A stretch of DNA of 5,371 nt, taken from NCBI GenBank assembly GCA_028816945.1, contig JAPPQG010000041.1:1-5371 (forward strand). Direction: 5' to 3'. Position numbers and translations under genes: made by a program. This DNA comes from Alphaproteobacteria bacterium (GTDB taxonomy: Bacteria; Pseudomonadota; Alphaproteobacteria; RS24). Under the pieces are notes generated by a model. That model saw nothing but the letters and a program-made list of their open reading frames with translations. It was not told where the DNA came from and did no database searches. Of this stretch, positions 1 through 4,949 are shown one piece after another. Numbering within the stretch: position 1 is the first letter of the stretch; each line of letters opens with the position of its first letter.

Positions 1-282
1 CATGGCTTTAAGTTTTTGATTATCGGGATTGCTTGCCGCGCTTTCATCGCCAAAAAATTTGACATAGCCCCCTAATGGCAACCAGCCAATTTTCCACATT
101 GTGTTGCGCTTATCCATCCATGAAAAAAGCGGGCGGCCAAAGCCAATCGAAAAGACTTCCACCCGCACGCCACATTTGCGGGCAACCCAAAAATGTCCGA
201 GTTCGTGGAAAAACACGACAACGGTAATAATGAATAAAAAGGGCAATAAATATGTCAGCCCAGTTGCTTGTAATATATCCAA
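1..282 (-). CDS. rseP: RseP/MmpA-type site-2 zinc metalloprotease, N-terminal 94 residues (partial)
   Basis: This is an inner-membrane intramembrane protease of the S2P family (M50). In the family it performs the second cut of membrane-bound substrates such as anti-sigma factors, and it is called MmpA in Caulobacter. Visible here are a first membrane segment at about residues 9-25 running into the zinc motif HELGH at 26-30 (H26, E27 and H30 are the expected ligands and catalytic Glu), then WVARKCGVRVEVFSIGFG at 32-49 and the family motif LPLGGYVK at 68-75. The PDZ domains and the second active-site motif lie beyond the window edge. I chose the TTG at 280-282 as start because AGGAG (290-294) stands 7 nt upstream, the frame upstream is closed by a stop at 307-309 with no ATG after it, and the first in-frame ATG falls after the active site. 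It is the last gene seen in the cluster, 142 nt after dxr. Identification is secure; the start is very likely. Confidence 0.96.
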   Translation of the reverse strand, partial: MDILQATGLTYLLPFLFIITVVVFFHELGHFWVARKCGVRVEVFSIGFGRPLFSWMDKRNTMWKIGWLPLGGYVKFFGDESAASNPDNQKLKAM

Positions 283-294
283 CTCAATTCTCCT
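280..294 (-). promoter_or_regulatory. rseP ribosome binding site with TTG start
   Basis: The minus strand reads AGGAG at 294-290, then a 7-nt spacer, then TTG at 282-280. This Shine-Dalgarno decides the start, because no in-frame ATG or GTG is available before the HELGH motif. The AGGAG belongs to the last copy of a 14-nt tandem repeat, and the preceding copy contains another AGGAG at 308-304. A TTG start normally initiates less efficiently than ATG, so low expression of the protease is a reasonable inference. Confidence 0.8.
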
Positions 295-424
295 ATGGCC
301 TAGCTCCTATAACCTATCACTTATGGCCTATCGCTTATGACTTGTCCTCTTTTACCATATGCATGCATTTTGTAGCATATAGAATCATTATGTATAGCAC
401 GAAATTACCACAGAAAAGCCAAAA
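283..424 (-). other. dxr-rseP intergenic region
   Basis: This 142-nt gap is much longer than the 6-12 nt gaps among frr, uppS, cdsA and dxr. The rseP-proximal part (284-339) is the 14-nt repeat block. The dxr-proximal part is AT-rich and contains the minus-strand string TATACATAAT (396-387), which could serve as a -10 element, but I see no good -35 at the right distance (the best hexamer, TTCTGT, is poor). A 10-nt palindrome ATGCATGCAT lies at 359-368. There is no GC-rich stem with a T-run, so I see no intrinsic terminator, and read-through from dxr is likely. Confidence 0.5.
284..339 (-). repeat. Four degenerate 14-nt tandem repeats upstream of rseP
   Basis: Read on the minus strand, four consecutive 14-nt units occupy 339-326 (CATAAGCGATAGGC), 325-312 (CATAAGTGATAGGT), 311-298 (TATAGGAGCTAGGC) and 297-284 (CATAGGAGAATTGA). 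The first two differ at only two positions; the last two share ATAGGAG. The last unit supplies the rseP Shine-Dalgarno. The core GATAGGC is the same as in the array between pyrH and frr. Function is unknown; it may be a relic of replication slippage or may act in the mRNA leader. Confidence 0.8.
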
Positions 425-1663
425 TTACCCCAATTTAGCCACTTCTTCTTCGGCTATCCGCCGTGCTTCACTATCAAGGGCAAGCACTTGCTCTATACTA
501 TCAACCGCCCCATTTGCTGTGCCAATTAACTGTGGCAATTTGTCTAGCACGGTTCCAACAAGGACAGGAATCTGCATAAAGCCAATTTTTTCAGCCTGAA
601 AAGCAGCAACAGCAATTTCATTGGCAGCATTTAGAATTGTTGGCGCGCCACCGCCCAACTGCATAGCGGTTTTAGCAAGTTGCAGACAGGGAAAACGGGC
701 TATATCGGGTGCTTCAAACTCTAATTTGCCAATATGCTCTAAATCTAGCGGCGCACAATCGGTTGGCAAACGGTGCGGCCAGCCAAGACAATAAGCAATG
801 GGGATACGCATATCAGGTGTCGCCATTTGCGCTAGCACTGCCCCATCGTGCAAATAGACTAGCCCGTGAATAATGGATTGCGGATGAACCAGCACATCCA
901 AACAAGCAGGCGGTTGGGCAAAGAGATATTGTGCTTCAATCAATTCCAGCCCTTTATTCATAAGGGTTGCCGAATCAATAGAAATTTTTGCACCCATAGG
1001 CCAAATTGGGTGTTTTGTCGCCATAGGGACGGTGACTTTTGCCAATTCGGCTTGCGTAAAGTGGCGGAATGGGCCGCCAGAGGCCGTCAAAATAAGCCGT
1101 TTAATATCGCTCAAAGGGCGGCCATCTAAAATTTGGTAAATCGCATTATGCTCCGAATCGACAGGCAACATACGGCATTTAGCCTGTGCGGCGGTTGCCA
1201 TAAATAAAGCCCCCGCACTCACCAAACATTCCTTATTGGCAAGCATAACAATGCTGCCCTGTTTGACGGCAGCCAAGCTTGGTGCCAGACCCGCAAAGCC
1301 AGAAATGGCCGCCATAATGCGTGCCGCAGGGCGTGTTGCGGCTTCAATCAGCCCTTCTGTGCCAGCTGCCAATTCTATATCGCAACCCTGTAAAGCTTCT
1401 TTAAGTTTTGGGAATTGTGTCTCATTGCCAATCGCCGCAAATTGTGGTTTGAAACGGCGGCATAAATCGGCCAACTGAGTCGCATTATTTTGTGCGGTTA
1501 GGGCGACAATTTCAAATCGCTCAGTCTGTTGTTCGACAATCGCTAATGTGCTACTGCCAACCGAACCCGTTGCGCCTAAAATTGATAATGTCTCTCGTGT
1601 CATTTTTTTCCGTGCTAGTGTTTCCCGTGTCATTGTTTCCCGTGCTACTGTTTCTTTTGCCAT
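425..1663 (-). CDS. dxr: 1-deoxy-D-xylulose 5-phosphate reductoisomerase
   Basis: Dxr (IspC) converts 1-deoxy-D-xylulose 5-phosphate to 2-C-methyl-D-erythritol 4-phosphate with NADPH and a divalent metal, the committed step of the MEP isoprenoid pathway in the cytosol. With the ATG at 1663 the protein has 412 residues. Visible motifs are the dinucleotide-binding GATGSVG (30-36), ANKE (142-145), VDSEHNA (168-174, with metal ligands D169 and E171), TASGGPF (193-199), HPIWPMG (218-224), NKGLE (236-240, third metal ligand E240) and VHPQSIIHG (259-267). The conserved core begins only at residue 26; the preceding 25 residues are an in-frame five-residue repeat not expected in the family (E. coli Dxr has about three residues there). 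I prefer ATG 1663 over the GTG at 1669 because AGAGAG (1674-1669) lies 5 nt before the ATG and overlaps the GTG. ATGs at 1633 and 1603 are alternative starts. The gene lies 9 nt after cdsA and is presumably cotranscribed. Confidence 0.97.
   Translation of the reverse strand: MAKETVARETMTRETLARKKMTRETLSILGATGSVGSSTLAIVEQQTERFEIVALTAQNNATQLADLCRRFKPQFAAIGNETQFPKLKEALQGCDIELAAGTEGLIEAATRPAARIMAAISGFAGLAPSLAAVKQGSIVMLANKECLVSAGALFMATAAQAKCRMLPVDSEHNAIYQILDGRPLSDIKRLILTASGGPFRHFTQAELAKVTVPMATKHPIWPMGAKISIDSATLMNKGLELIEAQYLFAQPPACLDVLVHPQSIIHGLVYLHDGAVLAQMATPDMRIPIAYCLGWPHRLPTDCAPLDLEHIGKLEFEAPDIARFPCLQLAKTAMQLGGGAPTILNAANEIAVAAFQAEKIGFMQIPVLVGTVLDKLPQLIGTANGAVDSIEQVLALDSEARRIAEEEVAKLG
1589..1663 (-). 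repeat. Five in-frame 15-nt tandem repeats at the dxr start
   Basis: Five consecutive 15-nt units run from 1663 to 1589 on the minus strand; the consensus is close to ATGACACGGGAAACA (units 3 and 5 are nearest), with ATG replaced by GTA or CTA in units 2 and 4. They encode the pentapeptide [M/V/L]-[A/T]-R-E-T, with K for R in unit 1 and KK at the end of unit 4. The last unit ends directly before the conserved Dxr sequence LSILGATG. Because each unit carries a purine run (GGGAA or GGAAA) shortly before the next unit's first codon, three of the five can be read as a small initiation region with its own ATG (1663, 1633, 1603). Confidence 0.9.
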
Positions 1664-1672
1664 AATCACTCT

Positions 1673-2581
1673 CTAATGCGCCCATAGCAATAAAATGGCG
1701 GCGTTAAAATCGCCTGTGTTAAAAAAATTATCCATGCCAAAAAAGCGATGATATAAAAAAACGAACAAAGCCGCGCTGACAAGCACAGCAACTAGCCCAT
1801 CGACACGGTCGAGAATACCACCATGCCCGGGGAGGAGGCGTCCAGAATCTTTGATATTATGGCGGCGTTTAAGCCATGACTCAAATAAATCGCCCGCTTG
1901 CGCGATGAGCGCGCAAACCGCTCCTAATATAGATAAGAAAAAAGGCGTAACACCCTGTAATATATCATTATTTAGCCAGATGCTTGTCATCAAAACAGCA
2001 TATAGTGCGCCCATGCCTGCGGCGCCAATCATACCCCCAATAAGCCCCGCCCATGTTTTTTGTGGTGAAATAGAGGGCATCAATTTTGCGCCGCCAATGG
2101 CTTTGCCAAACAGCATGGCGCATATATCAGTCGCCCAAACCATAAGCGCAAGATAAATAATAACAAGCGCGCCATTTTCCGCCGCCCGTAAAAAAAGCAA
2201 AGCAAAAATAGGCGCGCCAATATATAAAAGCCCACCGAATAGCACCTGCCTATATTCGCTAATCATAGGCGCGATAAAAAAAGCGCAAAGCAGACAAAAC
2301 AGCATCGCAATAGATCCAATATAAATGTCGGCGAAAGCCGTCAGCGCGATAATCGTCAATAGAAATAAAATAAGGTAAGCCACAGTCAAGCGCGGGTTTT
2401 TGGCAGCCATAAGTTGCGCCCATTCAAACGCCATTAAGGGCGCAAAAATGGCGACAAGCAAAGCAAGCCAAAGCCCGCCCGCCCAAAAGGCAAGCACGAC
2501 AAATGGCAAAAGAATAACGGCACTAATCACACGGCGCAAAAAATCCGCATATGGCAAACGAGCCGCTGTTTGCTTTTCCAT
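1673..2581 (-). CDS. cdsA: Phosphatidate cytidylyltransferase (CDP-diglyceride synthase)
   Basis: CdsA is an integral inner-membrane enzyme that makes CDP-diacylglycerol from phosphatidic acid and CTP, the branch point for all phospholipid head groups. The 302-residue product is strongly hydrophobic, with about eight to nine membrane segments by eye (roughly 18-33, 38-58, 66-84, 86-104, 113-131, 136-157, 178-200, 212-230, 260-278). The family signature is complete at 235-259: S-x-L-K-R, then K244-D245, then PGHGGILDR at 251-259, which carries the catalytic acidic and metal-binding residues. A second conserved stretch, ATD and FGK (150-160) followed by ISPQKTWAG (171-179), is also typical. The ATG at 2581 lies 6 nt after the uppS stop with only a weak GGA upstream, so translation is probably coupled to uppS. 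Length is normal for the family and nothing is missing. Confidence 0.97.
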   Translation of the reverse strand: MEKQTAARLPYADFLRRVISAVILLPFVVLAFWAGGLWLALLVAIFAPLMAFEWAQLMAAKNPRLTVAYLILFLLTIIALTAFADIYIGSIAMLFCLLCAFFIAPMISEYRQVLFGGLLYIGAPIFALLFLRAAENGALVIIYLALMVWATDICAMLFGKAIGGAKLMPSISPQKTWAGLIGGMIGAAGMGALYAVLMTSIWLNNDILQGVTPFFLSILGAVCALIAQAGDLFESWLKRRHNIKDSGRLLPGHGGILDRVDGLVAVLVSAALFVFLYHRFFGMDNFFNTGDFNAAILLLWAH

Positions 2582-2587
2582 TCGTCG

Positions 2588-3415
2588 CTATTCCAATGGG
2601 TTGATTGTTTGCACCGTTGCATTGTTTAATCCACCATAACGGCGCTCACGGCGGCCATATTCGACAATGGCTTTTTGTAAATCTTCTTCTGTATAATCAG
2701 GCCATAAAATAGGCTGGAATATCAATTCGGCATAAGCACTTTGCCAAAGCAAAAAATTACTGAGCCGATATTCCCCGCCTGTGCGAATAATCAAATCGGG
2801 ATGTGGCAGGCCGTTTCTTGTCAAGGCACGGTCAAATAAGTCAGAATCAATATCGGCCGCTTGCAACTGCCCTGCCGCGACCTGTTCGGCTAATTTGCGC
2901 GCGGTGGTGGCAATTTCCTGCCAACTGCCATAATTAAAGGCGACTTGCAAAGTCATGGCTTGATTATTGGCTGTTAATTGTTCGGCATGTTCAATCAATT
3001 TACGAATGCGCGCCTCAATCCCATCGCGACAGCCAATCACTTTAATGCAAACATTTTCTGTATGGAGTCGCTCCAAATCCCGCTCGACATAATCGCAGAC
3101 AAGCCCCATTAAAAAATTGACCTCTTCTTCGGGGCGTTTGTGATTTTCAGATGAAAAAGCATAAAGGGTGAGATAGGGAATGCCCCGCTGGCCTGCCGCT
3201 TCAACAATTTTGCGCACTGTTTCTACGCCATGTTTGTGGCCTTGTGTGCGGGCAAGGCCGCGCCTTTCTGCCCAACGACCATTGCCATCCATAATAATAG
3301 CAATATGGCTCGGCATGGCTATTGGCTGAGCGGTTTTTTTATGAACTGCCTTATCAACTGTTTTAGCGGGTGTTTTACCCGTCTGCTTGTCAGCAATTTT
3401 CGTTTGAATATCCAT
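2588..3415 (-). CDS. uppS: (2Z,6E)-farnesyl-diphosphate-specific ditrans,polycis-undecaprenyl-diphosphate synthase
   Basis: UppS is a cis-prenyltransferase that adds eight isopentenyl units to farnesyl diphosphate to give undecaprenyl diphosphate, the carrier lipid for peptidoglycan and surface polysaccharides. The 275-residue product has HIAIIMDGNGRWA at 37-49 (catalytic D43), GHKHG at 59-63, TLYAFSSEN at 83-91 with R94, NYG at 161-163, and PDLIIRTGGE (206-215) followed by RLSNFLLWQ (217-225). Two positions look unusual: the Trp that commonly follows SSEN is H92, and the common NYGGR is NYGSW. An N-terminal extension of about 35 residues, rich in Lys and Thr and loosely repetitive, precedes the core. 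The ATG at 3415 is supported by GGAG (3426-3423) with a 7-nt spacer; the alternative M34 at 3316 starts right at the core but lacks a Shine-Dalgarno. The gene follows frr by 12 nt and is followed by cdsA after 6 nt. Whether it makes exactly C55 cannot be read from sequence. Confidence 0.96.
   Translation of the reverse strand: MDIQTKIADKQTGKTPAKTVDKAVHKKTAQPIAMPSHIAIIMDGNGRWAERRGLARTQGHKHGVETVRKIVEAAGQRGIPYLTLYAFSSENHKRPEEEVNFLMGLVCDYVERDLERLHTENVCIKVIGCRDGIEARIRKLIEHAEQLTANNQAMTLQVAFNYGSWQEIATTARKLAEQVAAGQLQAADIDSDLFDRALTRNGLPHPDLIIRTGGEYRLSNFLLWQSAYAELIFQPILWPDYTEEDLQKAIVEYGRRERRYGGLNNATVQTINPLE
3329..3400 (-). repeat. Degenerate 12-nt repeats encoding the UppS N-terminal extension
   Basis: From 3400 to 3329 the coding strand divides into six 12-nt blocks, each starting with a Lys codon (AAA or AAG); residues 6-29 read K-x-x-[D/G/A/H] with a strict period of four. 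The clearest are AAAACAGTTGAT (3364-3353) and AAGGCAGTTCAT (3352-3341), which match at 9 of 12 positions, and AAAACACCCGCT (3376-3365). The outer blocks are poor matches and could simply be Lys-rich low complexity. The block ends just before the conserved UppS core, as the dxr repeats do in Dxr. Confidence 0.45.
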
Positions 3416-3427
3416 TACATTACTCCG

Positions 3428-3982
3428 TTACACTTGGCGAATTTCGCCCTCTTTATTAGCTAATAGCGCATCAATGGCAGCAATTTTATCATCTGTTAGT
3501 TTTTGCACATCAGCGGCATGGGCTTTTTGCTCATCTTGGCTAATCTCCTTATCTTTTTCAGCCTTTTTCAGATATTCCATGCCATCACGGCGCACATTGC
3601 GGACAGCCACCCGTGCCTGTTCGGTATATTTGCTTGCCACTTTTGCCAATTCCTCACGCCGCTCTTCATTTAGGGCCGGCATTGGCACACGCACAGTTTG
3701 GCCATCGACCACAGGATTAAGACCAAGCCCTGCCTCCCGAATGGCTTTTTCAACAGACCCAACCAACCCCTTATCCCAAACCTGCACAGATAACATGCGC
3801 GAGTCAGGTACAGAAATTGTGCCAACTTGCGGCATAGGCATTTGTTGGTTATAGGCTTCAACCATAATTGGCTCTAATAGGCTACTGCTTGCGCGCCCCG
3901 TGCGTAAGCCTGCAAATTCCGTTTTCAATGTCGCCAATGCGCCATCCATACGCCGCTCAATATCTTTCAAATCGATAGACAT
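3428..3982 (-). CDS. frr: Ribosome recycling factor
   Basis: RRF works with EF-G to split post-termination ribosomes so that subunits and mRNA can be reused; it is a cytosolic, essential factor. The 184-residue product matches the normal length (185 in E. coli). It shows the first helix of the three-helix bundle with LRTGRAS (26-32), domain II strands around 33-103 including [13 protein letters not shown] (60-72) and GLNP (87-90), [16 protein letters not shown] (97-112), and the ribosome-contacting helix [13 protein letters not shown] (121-133), then the terminal helix ending in KEGEIRQV. The ATG at 3982 has a strong Shine-Dalgarno AAGGAG (3994-3989), 6 nt upstream. It lies 178 nt after pyrH, so an extra internal promoter is possible, and uppS follows after 12 nt. 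Confidence 0.98.
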   Translation of the reverse strand: MSIDLKDIERRMDGALATLKTEFAGLRTGRASSSLLEPIMVEAYNQQMPMPQVGTISVPDSRMLSVQVWDKGLVGSVEKAIREAGLGLNPVVDGQTVRVPMPALNEERREELAKVASKYTEQARVAVRNVRRDGMEYLKKAEKDKEISQDEQKAHAADVQKLTDDKIAAIDALLANKEGEIRQV

Positions 3983-4003
3983 AATTTGCTCCTTATTTGC
4001 TCC
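3982..4003 (-). promoter_or_regulatory. Duplicated Shine-Dalgarno of frr (11-nt x2)
   Basis: The minus strand reads GGAGCAAATAA (4003-3993) directly followed by GGAGCAAATTA (3992-3982), a tandem duplication with one mismatch. Both copies contain GGAG; the proximal one is correctly spaced (6 nt) from the frr ATG and the distal one is 11 nt further up. Looser AAATA-plus-G-run units continue upstream to about 4030. The distal copy could act as a ribosome standby site or be inert. Confidence 0.75.
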
Positions 4004-4034
4004 ACCCTTTATTTACCGCTATTTACACCCTATG

Positions 4035-4040
4035 ATTATA
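4035..4040 (-). promoter_or_regulatory. Possible -10 box of an internal frr promoter
   Basis: A perfect TATAAT (minus strand 4040-4035) lies about 53 nt upstream of the frr ATG, inside the longest gap in the cluster. A start about 7 nt downstream would give a leader of roughly 45 nt. I could not find a convincing -35: the hexamer 17 nt upstream resembles ATCATC. One perfect hexamer in AT-rich sequence is expected by chance fairly often, so this is only a candidate. Confidence 0.3.
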
Positions 4041-4052
4041 TGCCTTTTGCTA

Positions 4053-4081
4053 GCACAGATGATAGGCTAGCGCATCTGTGC
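4053..4081 (-). other. Hairpin in the pyrH-frr gap
   Basis: GCACAGATG (4081-4073 on the minus strand) and CATCTGTGC (4061-4053) form a perfect 9-bp stem around an 11-nt loop. There is no T-run after it on either strand, so it is not an intrinsic terminator. The loop-side sequence GCCTATC (4067-4061) can instead pair with GATAGGC at 4086-4080, which overlaps the stem, so two conformations exclude each other. It lies just upstream of the candidate -10 box. It could be an RNA processing or stability element; the function is unknown. Confidence 0.6.
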
Positions 4082-4165
4082 CTATCCCGCAACCGCCTAT
4101 CTTGCGCTTATCCCCGCCTATCCCCTTTTGCCTATCCCCCTTTTGCCTATCCCCTTTCGTCTATC
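4080..4165 (-). repeat. Array of seven GATAGGC-like repeats between pyrH and frr
   Basis: On the plus strand the core GCCTATC occurs exactly at 4080, 4095, 4116, 4130 and 4145, and with one mismatch at 4106 (GCTTATC) and 4159 (GTCTATC). Start-to-start distances are 15, 11, 10, 14, 15 and 14 nt. In transcript sense the best-kept unit is GGATAGGCAAAAGG. The pyrH stop codon TAG (4163-4161) lies inside the first transcribed copy. The same core recurs upstream of rseP. The direct spacing of about 14 nt is too short for a CRISPR array or known iterons. Confidence 0.85.
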
Positions 4166-4886
4166 CTTCTACAATAGTGCGACAGCCGCCACCTTGTAAA
4201 ACATCCAAAAGTGCGCCATTTGATTGAATGGAAAAAATAACAATCGGAATGTTATTTTCCCGTGCCAGACTAATGGCGGACGCATCCATAACTTTCAAAT
4301 CTTTAGACAATACATCCATATAGCTGACTGTATCATAACGCGTTGCATTTGCATCTATTTTCGGGTCGGCACTATAAATACCATCGACATTTGTGCCTTT
4401 CAAAAGCGCATCGCAATTCATTTCCGCAGCCCGCAAGGCGGCGGCTGTATCGGTGGTAAAAAACGGATTCCCCGTGCCAGCGGTGAAAATCACCACCCGC
4501 CCTTTTTCCATATGGCGCAAGGCACGGCGGCGAATATAAGTCTCACAGACCGCGGCCATAGGAATGGCTGATAAAACCCGTGTATCAATGGATTGGCGTT
4601 CAAGGGCATTTTGCATAGCAAGCGCATTCATCACAGTTGCCAACATACCCATATAATCTGCGCTCGATTGGTCCATACCGCCCGCAACGCCCGATAAACC
4701 GCGAAAAATGTTCCCCCCGCCAATAACAAGGCACAGCTGAGGGCCATTTTCTACCGCTTGGCGTATTTCATTCGCAATGCGGTCCACCGTGCCAACATCA
4801 ATCCCATATGCGCCTGTCCCCATAAGGGCTTCGCCCGAAATTTTCAGGAGAACACGTTTGAATTGTTTTGTTTTGCCCCTATTCAT
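4161..4886 (-). CDS. pyrH: Uridylate kinase (UMP kinase)
   Basis: PyrH phosphorylates UMP to UDP with ATP, feeding pyrimidine nucleotides for RNA, DNA and UDP-sugars. It belongs to the amino acid kinase fold and acts as a hexamer in the cytosol. From the ATG at 4886 it has 241 residues, the family length. Visible motifs are [14 protein letters not shown] (10-23), GGGNIFRG (56-63), [10 protein letters not shown] (75-84), [13 protein letters not shown] (137-149), [13 protein letters not shown] (163-175) and the DLKVMDASA stretch (196-204). The frame stays open upstream to 5030, but that region overlaps tsf in another frame and gives a non-family sequence; the ATG at 4886 places KRVLLK at residue 10, as in E. 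coli PyrH. The Shine-Dalgarno is weak (AGAG, 4901-4898, 11 nt upstream). The gene follows tsf by 55 nt. Confidence 0.97.
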   Translation of the reverse strand: MNRGKTKQFKRVLLKISGEALMGTGAYGIDVGTVDRIANEIRQAVENGPQLCLVIGGGNIFRGLSGVAGGMDQSSADYMGMLATVMNALAMQNALERQSIDTRVLSAIPMAAVCETYIRRRALRHMEKGRVVIFTAGTGNPFFTTDTAAALRAAEMNCDALLKGTNVDGIYSADPKIDANATRYDTVSYMDVLSKDLKVMDASAISLARENNIPIVIFSIQSNGALLDVLQGGGCRTIVEG

Positions 4887-4919
4887 CTCATGTTCATCTC
4901 TGCGCTGTTTTCTGCGTTT

Positions 4920-4949
4920 ATTTGGCTTATGCCTGCTTGGTTTATGTCT
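4920..4949 (-). repeat. Two degenerate 15-nt repeats at the tsf-pyrH junction
   Basis: AGACATAAACCAAGC (4949-4935) is followed directly by AGGCATAAGCCAAAT (4934-4920), matching at 11 of 15 positions. The first copy contains the end and the TAA stop of tsf. Further down, CGCAGA occurs twice (4915-4910 and 4904-4899) before the pyrH start. CATAAGC also resembles the start of the 14-nt unit before rseP. The match is modest and could be chance in isolation. Confidence 0.5.

Noticed and set aside
359..368. Palindrome ATGCATGCAT in the dxr-rseP gap
   Set aside because: A single 10-nt palindrome with no second copy or associated regulator; it may be chance in AT-rich sequence.
101..1478. Plus-strand open frames opposite rseP and dxr
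   Set aside because: They lie antisense to clearly conserved proteins, give no recognisable family sequence and lack consistent ribosome binding sites.
1664..1669. GTG at 1669 as dxr start
   Set aside because: The only Shine-Dalgarno-like run (AGAGAG, 1674-1669) overlaps it, while the ATG at 1663 is correctly spaced from it.
3670..3861. Minus-strand frame inside frr
   Set aside because: It is an out-of-frame shadow of the well-conserved RRF sequence.
4053..4081. Rho-independent terminator between pyrH and frr
   Set aside because: The stem is good but no T-run follows on either strand, and the genes on both sides are co-oriented.
4080..4165. CRISPR array or plasmid-type iterons
   Set aside because: Repeat cores are about 7 nt with 3-8 nt between them, far below CRISPR repeat and spacer lengths, and the spacing is irregular; no replication or cas gene is nearby.
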